A stretch of DNA of 64,000 nucleotides from CAWKDG01 sp963848355 (GTDB lineage: Bacteria > Actinomycetota > Acidimicrobiia > Acidimicrobiales > UBA8190). The DNA is taken from positions 62,001-126,000 of the forward strand of contig CAWKDG010000007.1 in NCBI GenBank assembly GCA_963848355.1. Reading direction: 5' to 3'. Below the pieces are notes generated by a model, which made no database searches, was not told where the DNA came from, and worked only from the letters and a program-made list of their open reading frames with translations. Position numbers and translations under genes: made by a program. Within the stretch, counting starts at the first letter, position 1, and the number at the start of each line of letters is the position of its first letter. This document shows, piece after piece, positions 8,464 through 16,604 of this stretch.

Positions 8464-9738
8464 TCAGACGCCGCCGCTGACTCGGAGCCAGTCCTGGTTC
8501 CACTGGGCGTCGACGGCCGGTGCGAGCTCCAGTTCTCTCAGACCGTTGTCGAAGTAGGAGGGGAGGACGACGGTCGAGGTCAGGCTGGGCGGCAAGATCC
8601 CGTCAGCCACGAGAGCCTGGGGTGTGACCCCGTTGATCGGCTGCATGTACCCGTTGTAGCTGATGTTCTCGAGCACGTTGGGCAGGTCCATCATGTAGTT
8701 GAGGAAGAGGTGGGCGAGCACGGGATTGCTCCCCCCCGACAACACGGTCAAGGTGTCGTTGCCCACCGGGCCCTTGCCGTCGGTGGGGAACCAGTACCCG
8801 ACGACATCGACCGGCGTGCCCTTGGGCATGTAACCGGCGGCCGCCGCCATGTCACCGGACCACGCGTGGTGGATCCAGATCTGACCGCTGGGCACGTTCG
8901 AATAGTCGTTGTTGTCGATGTGGAGATTGACCAGCCTGTCCAATTCCAGAAGGGAGTTGGTGGCCTCCTGCAACTGCGTCGTGCTGGTCGTGTTGAGGTC
9001 GAAGAGCCCGTTCTTCAGCAGCCCGAGCGACATGCTCTCGCGGTAGTCGTCCAAGATGGCGACCTTGCCCTTGTACTTGGCCTGCCAGGGCATGGCCCAG
9101 GCGTTGGCCATGGTGTACGGGTTCTCGTCGACATGGTCCTTCCGCCAGGCGATCCCCGTGGTGTAGATCGTGTAGGGAACCGTGTACTGCCAGCTCTGGT
9201 CGTAGAAGGGATTGGTGTACTGGGGCCAGGCCTGGGAGATGTTCGGGATGTAGCTGTGGTTGAGCGGGCGGATGATCTTGGCGCCGATCAGCTGTCCGAG
9301 GACATCGACGGTCGGGACGAATACGTCAAAGTCGAACTGACCACTGCGCAACTTGGCGATCGCCTCCGTCATCGTGTTGAACGTGGTCAGCTCCACCTTG
9401 CACTTGTACTTCTTGCCGAAGGCGTCGAGATCCTTCTGGTTGATGTAGGCGACCCAGTTGTAGATCTTGAGGGTGGCGTTGCGCTCCGGTTGGAGACCGT
9501 CGGCGATGGCCGTGTTCGAGGCATAGAGCGGCCAGGTGACCGGGTGATCGGGCCGGGGAAGGGCCAACGGGGCGAGGGGTGCGGTGGTGGACGCCGGTGC
9601 CGCCCCGCTCTTACCGCATGCTGCCAGGCCCGCCCCGAGACCGGTGGCGGCCGCGGCGGCGAGGAAGGTACGTCTCGACAGAGGGTGTGAGCGGCGGGAT
9701 CCGTCTTCCGACCAGCCTTCGCGTGGGTGAAACGTCAA
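8464..9738 (-). CDS. Polyamine-type ABC transporter substrate-binding protein, Tat lipoprotein (PotD-like)
   Basis: 424 residues. The N-terminus has a twin-arginine signal (SRRTFLAAAAATGLGAG) ending in a lipobox LAAC followed by GKSG, so it should be exported folded and lipid-anchored. The mature domain reads LKIYNWVAYINQKDLDAF and GQFDFDVFVPT, as in PotD/PotF. The TTG at 9736-9738 is preferred over the GTG at 9745-9747. That GTG lies inside a perfect GGAGGTGATC ribosome site, which stands 8 nt ahead of the TTG. It heads the transporter operon and follows operator site 2. Confidence 0.88.
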   Translation of the reverse strand: MTFHPREGWSEDGSRRSHPLSRRTFLAAAAATGLGAGLAACGKSGAAPASTTAPLAPLALPRPDHPVTWPLYASNTAIADGLQPERNATLKIYNWVAYINQKDLDAFGKKYKCKVELTTFNTMTEAIAKLRSGQFDFDVFVPTVDVLGQLIGAKIIRPLNHSYIPNISQAWPQYTNPFYDQSWQYTVPYTIYTTGIAWRKDHVDENPYTMANAWAMPWQAKYKGKVAILDDYRESMSLGLLKNGLFDLNTTSTTQLQEATNSLLELDRLVNLHIDNNDYSNVPSGQIWIHHAWSGDMAAAAGYMPKGTPVDVVGYWFPTDGKGPVGNDTLTVLSGGSNPVLAHLFLNYMMDLPNVLENISYNGYMQPINGVTPQALVADGILPPSLTSTVVLPSYFDNGLRELELAPAVDAQWNQDWLRVSGGV

Positions 9739-9741
9739 GCC

Positions 9742-9751
9742 GATCACCTCC
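9742..9751 (-). promoter_or_regulatory. Extended Shine-Dalgarno that decides the PotD-like start
   Basis: On the minus strand the sequence reads GGAGGTGATC, a ten-base match to the anti-Shine-Dalgarno end of 16S rRNA. The GTG inside it cannot be both start codon and ribosome site. The in-frame TTG eight bases after GGAGG is therefore the likely start. Confidence 0.7.
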
Positions 9752-9783
9752 GTTCCCTGTCGCCGAGCGCTGCCGCGCCCGGG

Positions 9784-9803
9784 TTGACTGATTGTTCAGG
9801 TGA
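9784..9803. promoter_or_regulatory. TetR operator, site 2 (transporter operon)
   Basis: TTGACTGATTGTTCAGGTGA matches the other two sites at TTGACTGA and GTTCAG. It lies 45 bp upstream of the PotD-like start and between it and the end of the aminotransferase gene, so it should control the transporter operon. Confidence 0.75.
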
Positions 9804-9848
9804 TTCAAGCACCACGTCCGCGTGGCCGCAAGGACGAATGTCGGCTCG

Positions 9849-11228
9849 TCACGCCGCGAGCATGGTGGCCAGTCGGTCGAAGTTGGTGAGGAAGCGATCG
9901 ATATCGCCGTCGTCGTGCTGGGTCGAGATCAACCATTGCTCCGTCTTCCCCCAGGGGGGGAGGAACACCCCTCCGTTGTGTTGGATCAGCCAGTGCGCAT
10001 GGTTGAACCGATCGTCGAGCGAGAGGAAGCCTCGATAGTCGGTCACGGGGTCGGAACGGAAGATGACGCACCCCTTGGCACCCACGGCCACCACATGGGC
10101 CTCGAGACCGTGCTCGCCGATAATGCGCTCGAGGTTCGTGACCGCCCGGGTCCTGAGGCCGTCGATCCGTGCGTAGGCCGACGGTATGGCCACCTCCGTG
10201 AGCATGGCCCGGGTCGCCGCCATGGCCAGAGGATTGCCGTTGAACGTGCCCACCATCTCGTAGCCCCCGTTGGCCACGTGCCCCATGACCTCGGCCGACC
10301 CGCCGATGGCAGCCGAGACGATGCCGCCACCGATGGCCTTGGCCAGGCAGACGATGTCGGGAGTGACTCCGACCAGACCGCTGGCGCCCGCCGGACCGGC
10401 CGTCAGTCCCGTCTTCACCTCGTCGAAGGTGAGCAGTGCCCCGTGGGCGTGCAGGAGGTCCTTCAACGCGGCCAGATACCCGGGTGCCGGGGGGATGATG
10501 CCGGCGTTCATCATGATGGGCTCGATGATCATCCCCGCCACCTGACCGGGGTGGGCCGCGAGCACTCGTTCGACCGCGCTCACGTCGTTGAAGCCCACCA
10601 CGATCGTCAGATCCCGGATGGCCGCCGGAATCCCGGTACTGCCCGACACGCCGAACGGGCCGTCGGCGGGCCCTGCTTCGTCGGCCTCGGGGGCCACCGA
10701 GACCTGCACCGAGTCGTGGTGCCCGTGATAGCAACCCTCGACCTTGATGAGCAGGTCCCGTCCCGTGATGGCCCGCATGAGGTGGACGGCGTCCATGGTC
10801 GACTCGGTCCCCGAGTTGTTGAACCGCCACAGGGGCAGGCCGAAGCGGCGGGTCAGCTCCTCGGCCACCTCGACGGCGCATTCCGTCGGTTGGGCGAAAT
10901 GGGTACCGCGACCGACCTGCCGGCGCACGGCCTCGACGATGGCGGGGTGGGCGTGGCCGGCCAGACCGGCCCCGTATCCACCGTGGAGGTCGACGTACTC
11001 GTGCCCGTCGACGTCGAAGATCTTCGAGCCGGCGCCGTGGCTCAGCCACACCGCCTGCGGGTTGGTGATCTGCCAGCTCGAGGTCACCCCGCCGGCCAGG
11101 GAGCCCAGCGCCCGTCGACTGAGCTCGGCCGAGCCGGGCTGGCGGTCGACGAAGATCCGCTCCTCGCGGGTGATGATGTCGTCGAGTCGAGCCGAGACGA
11201 GGGGGATGGTCGAGAGTTCTGCGGCCAC
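9849..11228 (-). CDS. Class III aminotransferase (glutamate-1-semialdehyde aminomutase-like fold)
   Basis: 459 residues. PLP-fold features are LWRFNNSGTESTMDAVHLMR, YHGHHDS, TFDEVKTG (the Asp pairs with the pyridine nitrogen) and DIVCLAKAIGGG with the Schiff-base Lys. The fold resembles HemL, but the context of a polyamine importer, flavin oxidoreductases and a TetR operator argues for an amine or omega-amino acid aminotransferase. The GTG at 11228 has GGAG seven bases upstream. Operator site 3 lies 37 bp upstream, placing the gene in the regulon. Confidence 0.88.
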   Translation of the reverse strand: MAAELSTIPLVSARLDDIITREERIFVDRQPGSAELSRRALGSLAGGVTSSWQITNPQAVWLSHGAGSKIFDVDGHEYVDLHGGYGAGLAGHAHPAIVEAVRRQVGRGTHFAQPTECAVEVAEELTRRFGLPLWRFNNSGTESTMDAVHLMRAITGRDLLIKVEGCYHGHHDSVQVSVAPEADEAGPADGPFGVSGSTGIPAAIRDLTIVVGFNDVSAVERVLAAHPGQVAGMIIEPIMMNAGIIPPAPGYLAALKDLLHAHGALLTFDEVKTGLTAGPAGASGLVGVTPDIVCLAKAIGGGIVSAAIGGSAEVMGHVANGGYEMVGTFNGNPLAMAATRAMLTEVAIPSAYARIDGLRTRAVTNLERIIGEHGLEAHVVAVGAKGCVIFRSDPVTDYRGFLSLDDRFNHAHWLIQHNGGVFLPPWGKTEQWLISTQHDDGDIDRFLTNFDRLATMLAA

Positions 11229-11264
11229 TTGTTGACTCCGATGAGTTGGGCGCCACCGAAAAGA

Positions 11265-11284
11265 TTGACTGACTGTTCAGTCTA
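11265..11284. promoter_or_regulatory. TetR operator, site 3 (aminotransferase)
   Basis: TTGACTGACTGTTCAGTCTA has the same arms as site 1 (GACTGA and TCAGTC) and matches it at 18 of 20 positions. It lies in the 88-bp gap between the decarboxylase end and the aminotransferase start. The decarboxylase itself has no recognisable site upstream. Confidence 0.8.
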
Positions 11285-11316
11285 TAAAATCGGAGGGACG
11301 GCCGCAAGGAGCGGCG

Positions 11317-12663
11317 TCAGGTCATCGTGGCCAGGATCTCGTCGACCATGGCCACCGTGGTGCCGGGATGGAGGAAGGCGAAACGGGCCATGGTCTCGCC
11401 TTCCCACGCCGTGGGCGTGACGAAGCCCACCTGGGCGGCGAGCAGGTCGCGCGACCAGCGGTGGTAGTCCGGTGCCTCCCAGCCGGGGCGGCGGAAGAGC
11501 ACGATCGAGAGGCCGGGCCCCCGCACGAGCTCGAGATGGTCGGCGGCGTCGATTCGGGCCGCCGCTTGTGTGGCCATGGCCAGGGCGGCCTCGACGGCCG
11601 TCCGGTAGGCATCGAGGCCGTGCACGGCCAGCGAGAACCACAGGGCCAGGCCGCGGGCGCGGCGCGTGAGGTGGTAGGCGTAGTCGCTCGGGTTCCAGCC
11701 CGGTTCGACGTGGAAGACGTCGAGATAGCTCGCTTGCTGGGTGTGCACGGCCTTGGCCAGCTCCGGATCCCGGTAGAGGAGGGCGGCGCAGTCGAAGGGG
11801 GCGAAGAGCCATTTGTGCGGGTCGACGACGAACGAGTCGGCGCGCTCGACGCCGCTGAAGAGGTGCCGGACGCCGGGAGCGAGCAGAGCGGCCCCCCCGT
11901 AGGCGCCGTCGACGTGGAACCAGAGGTCGTGCTGGGCCGCCACCTCGGCGATACCGGCGAGATCGTCCACGATGCCGGCGTTGGTGGTTCCGGCAGTCGC
12001 CGCCACGGCCACGACGTCGGCCCCGTCGCTCTCCAGCGCGTGGCGAAGGGTGTCTCCGGTCAAGCGGTGGTCCGTCGTGGGGACGACGAACTCGGCCATG
12101 TCGAGGAGGTGCAGAGCGTTGCGGACCGAGGAGTGCGTCTGATCGCTGACGGCCACCCGGAGCCGTCGGCCGCTTTCTCCGAGGCGACGACGAGCGGTGT
12201 CGCGGGCCACGGCCAGTGCCGAGAGGTTGGCTGCCGATCCTCCGGACACGAACACCCCGCCCGCCTGCGGCGGGAGCCCGGCGAGGTCGGCCAACACGCG
12301 TAGCGCCTGGTTCTCGGCCGCCACCGCGCCAGCCGCTTCCAACCACGACGAGCCCTGCAGCGACGAGCACGACACGATCATGTCGAAGAGCATCGAGGCC
12401 CGGGTGGGAGCAGCGGGGATGAAGGCGAGGAACCTCGGGCTGTCGCACGAGATGACCGCCGGGGCCAGGTGGTCGGCGAAGATCTGCAGGACGTGTTCGG
12501 GGTCGTTTCCCTCGGCTCGCATGAGTCCGGCGAGGACAGTGTCGAGAGCCTCCTTCTCGCCCGAGAAGTCCAGCGTCACCGGATCGAACGACAACCGCTC
12601 CCGGCAGTAGTCGAAGATCAATTCCCCCATCCGCTCGTCGTACTTGAACATCGGGTCATCCAT
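11317..12663 (-). CDS. Pyridoxal-dependent decarboxylase, group II (aromatic amino acid/glutamate type)
   Basis: 448 residues. The PLP lysine lies in VDPHKWLFAPFDCAALL, and the cofactor Asp/Ala pair in LWFHVDGAYGGAALL. The N-terminal part carries SCSSLQGSSWLEAAGAVAAE and GVFVSGGSAANLSAL. The family removes the alpha-carboxylate of aromatic amino acids, glutamate, 2,4-diaminobutyrate and similar substrates, yielding amines. It is upstream of the aminotransferase on the same strand but separated by a gap with operator site 3. It could therefore either feed amines into the regulon or be independent. Substrate cannot be told from sequence. Confidence 0.88.
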   Translation of the reverse strand: MDDPMFKYDERMGELIFDYCRERLSFDPVTLDFSGEKEALDTVLAGLMRAEGNDPEHVLQIFADHLAPAVISCDSPRFLAFIPAAPTRASMLFDMIVSCSSLQGSSWLEAAGAVAAENQALRVLADLAGLPPQAGGVFVSGGSAANLSALAVARDTARRRLGESGRRLRVAVSDQTHSSVRNALHLLDMAEFVVPTTDHRLTGDTLRHALESDGADVVAVAATAGTTNAGIVDDLAGIAEVAAQHDLWFHVDGAYGGAALLAPGVRHLFSGVERADSFVVDPHKWLFAPFDCAALLYRDPELAKAVHTQQASYLDVFHVEPGWNPSDYAYHLTRRARGLALWFSLAVHGLDAYRTAVEAALAMATQAAARIDAADHLELVRGPGLSIVLFRRPGWEAPDYHRWSRDLLAAQVGFVTPTAWEGETMARFAFLHPGTTVAMVDEILATMT

Positions 12664-12792
12664 CGCAGTGCGTCACCCTGCTTTCCCCAGTCGGGACCGG
12701 CGGGCCCGGGCTGGATCGTAGAGCGCGCCGGGGACGGTCAGAGCGCCGTCGCCCGACGGTTCACGCCCTCGGACAGGAGCCATACTGGCGAT

Positions 12793-13098
12793 GTGTGGCG
12801 ACGACCCTCCTCAGCTGTCGTCCTCGTCGTCGTCCTTCTCGTCGGGGGCACTCTCGTCGCTCGGCTCCTCGGCTACAAGGTGGGCGGCCGTGTCGTCGTC
12901 CGTTGCCGCCAGGGGCACCTCTTCACCACGATCTGGATTCCCGGGGTGAAGCTCACGGCACTGGACCTCGGCGTGGCCCGGCTGCAGCGTTGTCCGGTCG
13001 GGAAGCACTGGACCCTCGTCACCCCCGTGCGGGACCGGGACCTCACCGACGAGGAGAGGCGCGCGGCCTCGGAACACCACGACGTGTGGATCCCCTGA
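12793..13098 (+). CDS. Small conserved actinobacterial protein with N-terminal membrane anchor
   Basis: About 101 residues from the GTG at 12793. One membrane helix (VVLVVVLLVGGTLVARLLG) is followed by a soluble part with VVRCRQGHLFTTIWIPGVKL and RLQRCPVGKHWTLVTPV. The two C-x2-3-G-H/K-type pairs (CRQGH, CPVGKHW) could hold a metal. I recall such short proteins as widespread and uncharacterised in Actinobacteria. An AGGAG lies about 13 nt upstream. No function is assigned. Confidence 0.65.
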   Translation: MWRRPSSAVVLVVVLLVGGTLVARLLGYKVGGRVVVRCRQGHLFTTIWIPGVKLTALDLGVARLQRCPVGKHWTLVTPVRDRDLTDEERRAASEHHDVWIP

Positions 13099-13116
13099 CG
13101 CCGCCTGTCCCGGCGC

Positions 13117-14418
13117 TCACCGCCGGCCCAGGGAGTCGGCCACGGTACGTAAATGGGCCCGGAAGTCGGGATGGGCGATCTCCACCAACGCCCGCGCCCG
13201 CTCCCGGACGGTGAGACCAGAGAGCTCAGCCGCCCCGAACTCGGTGACGACGACTCCGGTGTGATGACGTGGGGTGGAGACGACGGACCCCTCGGGTAAC
13301 AGGGGGACGATGCGCGAGCGGACCGCCCCCCCCGTCGTCACCGTGGAGGGGAGGCATATGAGGGACCGGGAGTCGACATGGAGCTCAGCTCCGGCCACGA
13401 AGTCCTCGTGACCTCCCACCCCGGAGACTTGCTTTCCATCGATGTTGTCCGCCACCACCTGACCGTACAGATCGACGCACAGCGCCCCGTTGATGGACAC
13501 CAGCTTGCGGTTGCGTCCTATGACGGTGGGATCGTTCACGATATCGACGGGGAGGAAGGCCACCTCGGCATTGCCGTCGAGCCAGCGATAGAGGTCGGCC
13601 GTGCCCAGGGCGAACGTGGTGACCGACACACCGTCGAAGACGCCCTTCCTCGCGTTGGTGACCTTGCCCGCCTCGTGCAGCCGCATCAGTCCGGTGGTGA
13701 ACATCTCGGAGTGCACGCCGTAGTCACCGCCGGCACCGTCGGCCAACGTGGTGGCCACCATGTTCGGGACGGCGCCGATGCCGATCTGCAGGGTGCTGCC
13801 GTCGTGCACGAACGGCAGCACACGTCCGGCGATGGCCTTGTCCTCGGCCGCAGGCGCCGGGTCCTCCAGGGCATACGGGGCACCGTCCGCCTCCACGAGC
13901 ACGTCGATGATCTCCACGGGCAGCGTGTTGTCGAAACGCGGGGGGAGGCTCCGTGTCCGCGGCAGGTGGGGATTGACCTCCACCAGGAGCACCCGGTCGG
14001 GGTCGGTACCGGCCTGCATCAGCTCGTCGCGCGTCGCCCCCAGGTGCAGGGAGAGGTTGACCCGGCCGTGGGCGTCGGGCGGTGCCGCCTGGGCCGTCAT
14101 GATCCGGGGAGCGAAACGGGCCAGGATGGGCGCGAATTGACGAAAGCCGCCGGGCACGAGCTCGATGTCATGGCCCTCGGCCAACAGGATGCGCTCGGCC
14201 GGCCCGAAGAACCCGCTGCGGTAGGACACGCCCCGCTTGGTCAGAACGGTGTAGTAACCGAGCAGCAGCGCCCCCCCGAGCACCAGGTCCTCCCAGTCGT
14301 CGCGTTCTCCCAAGGCCGTGAGGAACGCGTCCGGATTGCCCGGTCCGAGCCCGAAGCCGATCGTGTCTCGCCGTCGAACGAGGGCGGCGGCCTCCTGCGG
14401 TGAGCACGTCACGGTCAT
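13117..14418 (-). CDS. Acetyl-CoA hydrolase / 4-hydroxybutyrate-type CoA transferase
   Basis: 433 residues. The catalytic Glu is expected in GVHSEMFTTGLMRL. The C-terminal half carries SGVGGHEDFVAGA, the CoA-binding GGxxDF-like segment of the family, and FGAAELSGLTVRERARALV near the end. It moves CoA between acyl groups or hydrolyses acyl-CoA. The ATG at 14418 gives the normal family length, and the longer frame to 14553 would overlap the promoter of the divergent glycosyltransferase. No good ribosome site is visible. It may serve short-chain acids from the amine pathway, but there is no direct link. Confidence 0.85.
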   Translation of the reverse strand: MTVTCSPQEAAALVRRRDTIGFGLGPGNPDAFLTALGERDDWEDLVLGGALLLGYYTVLTKRGVSYRSGFFGPAERILLAEGHDIELVPGGFRQFAPILARFAPRIMTAQAAPPDAHGRVNLSLHLGATRDELMQAGTDPDRVLLVEVNPHLPRTRSLPPRFDNTLPVEIIDVLVEADGAPYALEDPAPAAEDKAIAGRVLPFVHDGSTLQIGIGAVPNMVATTLADGAGGDYGVHSEMFTTGLMRLHEAGKVTNARKGVFDGVSVTTFALGTADLYRWLDGNAEVAFLPVDIVNDPTVIGRNRKLVSINGALCVDLYGQVVADNIDGKQVSGVGGHEDFVAGAELHVDSRSLICLPSTVTTGGAVRSRIVPLLPEGSVVSTPRHHTGVVVTEFGAAELSGLTVRERARALVEIAHPDFRAHLRTVADSLGRR

Positions 14419-14537
14419 CGAGGGAGATTCTGCCTGCTCCGGCTTCGTCCCGCACTGTGGTCCGAGCGGTGACGGCAACGAGCAAAATCGCGTCGGGACA
14501 GGTCTTCGAACCAGGGGCTCGTGAGGTAAAGTCGTCG

Positions 14538-15497
14538 ATGGCGCGCAACGCACTCGTGAGCGTGGTGATTCCCACCCATAACCGTGCCGAGGAGATTCCG
14601 GAGACGGTCCGGTCTGTCCTCTCGCAGACGGAGCGAAACGTCGAGGTTGTCGTGGTCGACGACGCGTCCACCGACGATACGCCGGTGGTCATGGAACACC
14701 TGGTGGCCGACAACCCTCGCGTCCGGTTCGCACGCAACGCCTCGTCGCTGGGCCCCGGAGGCGCGCGTAACCGTGGCATCCAACTCGCCGAAGGCGACCT
14801 GTTGGCGTTCTGCGACGACGACGATCGCCTCCTGCCGGGGGCGCTCGCCACCATGGTGGAGTTTCTCGACCAGCACGCAGAGTGCGGTGCAATCTCAGCC
14901 TGGCATGAGGTGTTCCAGGTAGCGTCGAACCGCGCCGTCGTCTACCGCGGCCCGCTCTCCTACCGAGCGGAGGACTTGCTCTGGTCCAACGTCGTCGCCA
15001 TCCCGTTCCTCATGGTCCGCCGATCCGCCTTCGCCCAGGATCCCCTCTACGACGCCGATCCCCAATTGCGGGGCGCGGAGGATTGGGACCTCTGCATCCG
15101 CTGCGCCCAAGAGCGACCCATGCGCACGGTGCCATCAGTCCTCTACCAATTCCGCCAACACGGGGGCCAGCGCGTCACGACAGGGATGGCCGGGCACCAG
15201 CGCAGTCGTCGTGCACTGCTCGCCAAGCACCAGGACGACATGACATCGGCCTGCCGCTTGTACCACGAAGCCATTCTCCTGTTGCAAGACGGCGAGAGGT
15301 CCGCGGTGCTCCGCCGCCTCGTCTCCGAGTGCGCGGACAACGCCCGAGACAGCACCTTCGTGACCACGATGATCCTGGCGTCGACCGTCGCCAGTCGCGT
15401 CGGTATTCGCTTCCGGGACCCGGGGCTCCCCTCCCGGGTCCTGTGCGAGATCCTCAGCCGTCGATCCGGAACGACCCGTTGCGTGGACGCGCCCTGA
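14538..15497 (+). CDS. Glycosyltransferase family 2
   Basis: 319 residues, soluble. The GT-A start VSVVIPTHNRAEEIPETVRS, the acidic VVVVDDASTD and the metal-binding FCDDDDR are textbook family 2 features. The ribosome site GAGGT lies ten bases before the ATG at 14538. It is divergent from the CoA transferase and convergent with the YjbR gene. No other glycan gene is adjacent, so the acceptor is unknown. Confidence 0.88.
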   Translation: MARNALVSVVIPTHNRAEEIPETVRSVLSQTERNVEVVVVDDASTDDTPVVMEHLVADNPRVRFARNASSLGPGGARNRGIQLAEGDLLAFCDDDDRLLPGALATMVEFLDQHAECGAISAWHEVFQVASNRAVVYRGPLSYRAEDLLWSNVVAIPFLMVRRSAFAQDPLYDADPQLRGAEDWDLCIRCAQERPMRTVPSVLYQFRQHGGQRVTTGMAGHQRSRRALLAKHQDDMTSACRLYHEAILLLQDGERSAVLRRLVSECADNARDSTFVTTMILASTVASRVGIRFRDPGLPSRVLCEILSRRSGTTRCVDAP

Positions 15498-15519
15498 ACG
15501 TCCGACGCCAGGCCCTTCC

Positions 15520-15888
15520 CTACGACCTGGCGTCGAGGACGGCGACGAGCCTCTTCGGGGCAACCGTCCGGTAGGCGTCCTCGCAGATCGTCTCCACCTC
15601 GTCCCAGTCCACCCGGCCGTCGAGACGCAGACCCAGCCATCCCCGACCACCGACGTAGGGCGGTCGGAAGAAACGCTTCGGGGCTCCGGCGACGAGAACC
15701 TCCTGGGCGCCCACCGGTGCCGCACACCACAGGTGCGGGAAGTGGTGGTCGTGATGACCCTGGGGCCAGAGCATCACGAATTGTTTCCCGACGTAGAAGG
15801 CCGGCGCGCCGTGGCTGAGCTTCTCCGCTACCTCGGGCAGCGCCAGGCAGATGGCCCGCACCCGGTCTTCGGTGTCGGGCCCGCCCAT
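15520..15888 (-). CDS. MmcQ/YjbR family protein
   Basis: 122 residues. RVRAICLALPEVAEKLSHG at the N-terminus, then PYVGGRGWLGLRL and the end DWDEVETICEDAYRTVAPKRL, match the YjbR fold. This is a small DNA-binding-like family of unclear function. It faces the TetR gene across 72 bp that contain a palindrome, so the two are probably co-regulated. Confidence 0.85.
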   Translation of the reverse strand: MGGPDTEDRVRAICLALPEVAEKLSHGAPAFYVGKQFVMLWPQGHHDHHFPHLWCAAPVGAQEVLVAGAPKRFFRPPYVGGRGWLGLRLDGRVDWDEVETICEDAYRTVAPKRLVAVLDARS

Positions 15889-15933
15889 GACCCGAAAGGG
15901 TAGGCCCGGCCAGGGAGGATCGTCTTCCCCTTG

Positions 15934-15951
15934 ATAACGAACAGGTGTTAT
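15934..15951. promoter_or_regulatory. Palindrome between YjbR and TetR genes, probable operator
   Basis: ATAACGAACAGGTGTTAT has 5-bp outer arms ATAAC/GTTAT plus inner matches. It lies 10 bp ahead of the TetR start and 46 bp from the divergent YjbR start. Its position and symmetry suggest autoregulation by the adjacent TetR protein. Confidence 0.5.
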
Positions 15952-15960
15952 GTTCCCGAC

Positions 15961-16557
15961 GTGGGCCGGATCGCCGGGACGACGGCAGACGAGACACGGT
16001 CCCGCCTGATCGAGGCGGCGTCCCGCTCGTTCGCCCAACACGGCTACGACGGAACCCGGATCGCCGAGATCGCCGGCGACGCCGGTCTGAGCAGCGGCGC
16101 CATCTACGCCCACTACGGATCGAAGGCGGAATTGCTCCTGGCCTCCCTCCAGGCCCGCAGCAGGGGCGAGATCGCCGGCCTCGTCCGCGCCGACATGGAA
16201 GCGGACCTCGTGTCCACCATCGTCGCCCTGGGGTCGAAGCTCGACGTCCCCGATGCCGGCGACTCGGGCCTTCTCATCGAAGCGATCGTGGCGTCCCGGC
16301 GCGACACCGAACTCCGGTCTCTCCTGGCCGATGGCATGCAAGGACGTGAACGGTTCCTGGCCGAACTCATCGCCGTCTCCCAGAGCGCGGGGGACACCGC
16401 CGGGGGCTTCTCCGCCGAGGTGGCGGCGCGGTTCTTACTGATGGTCCGCCTCGGGGCGAAACTGCTGGGTCTGCTCCAACTCCCGCCGATGGACGAGGAC
16501 GACTGGAAGACGTTCATCGATCGCCTGGTCGACGTCATCCGTCCCGCGTCGCCATGA
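15961..16557 (+). CDS. TetR/AcrR family transcriptional regulator
   Basis: 198 residues. The DNA-binding domain is DETRSRLIEAASRSFAQHGY followed by RIAEIAGDAGLSSGAIYAHYG. The C-terminal domain carries no pattern that I can tie to a ligand. The GTG at 15961 is chosen because the in-frame TTG at 15931 would place the palindrome inside the coding region. Its stop precedes the secreted hydrolase by 47 bp, so the hydrolase may be on the same transcript. Confidence 0.85.
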   Translation: MGRIAGTTADETRSRLIEAASRSFAQHGYDGTRIAEIAGDAGLSSGAIYAHYGSKAELLLASLQARSRGEIAGLVRADMEADLVSTIVALGSKLDVPDAGDSGLLIEAIVASRRDTELRSLLADGMQGRERFLAELIAVSQSAGDTAGGFSAEVAARFLLMVRLGAKLLGLLQLPPMDEDDWKTFIDRLVDVIRPASP

Positions 16558-16604
16558 CCCTGTTTCCGAACCGCATGTCCGCTACCGCACAGGAGGGAAT
16601 CCCC

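Noticed and set aside
9849..11228. Glutamate-1-semialdehyde aminomutase (hemL) for tetrapyrrole synthesis
   Set aside because: The fold matches, but the context is an amine importer and TetR operator with no heme genes; a general class III aminotransferase is the safer call.
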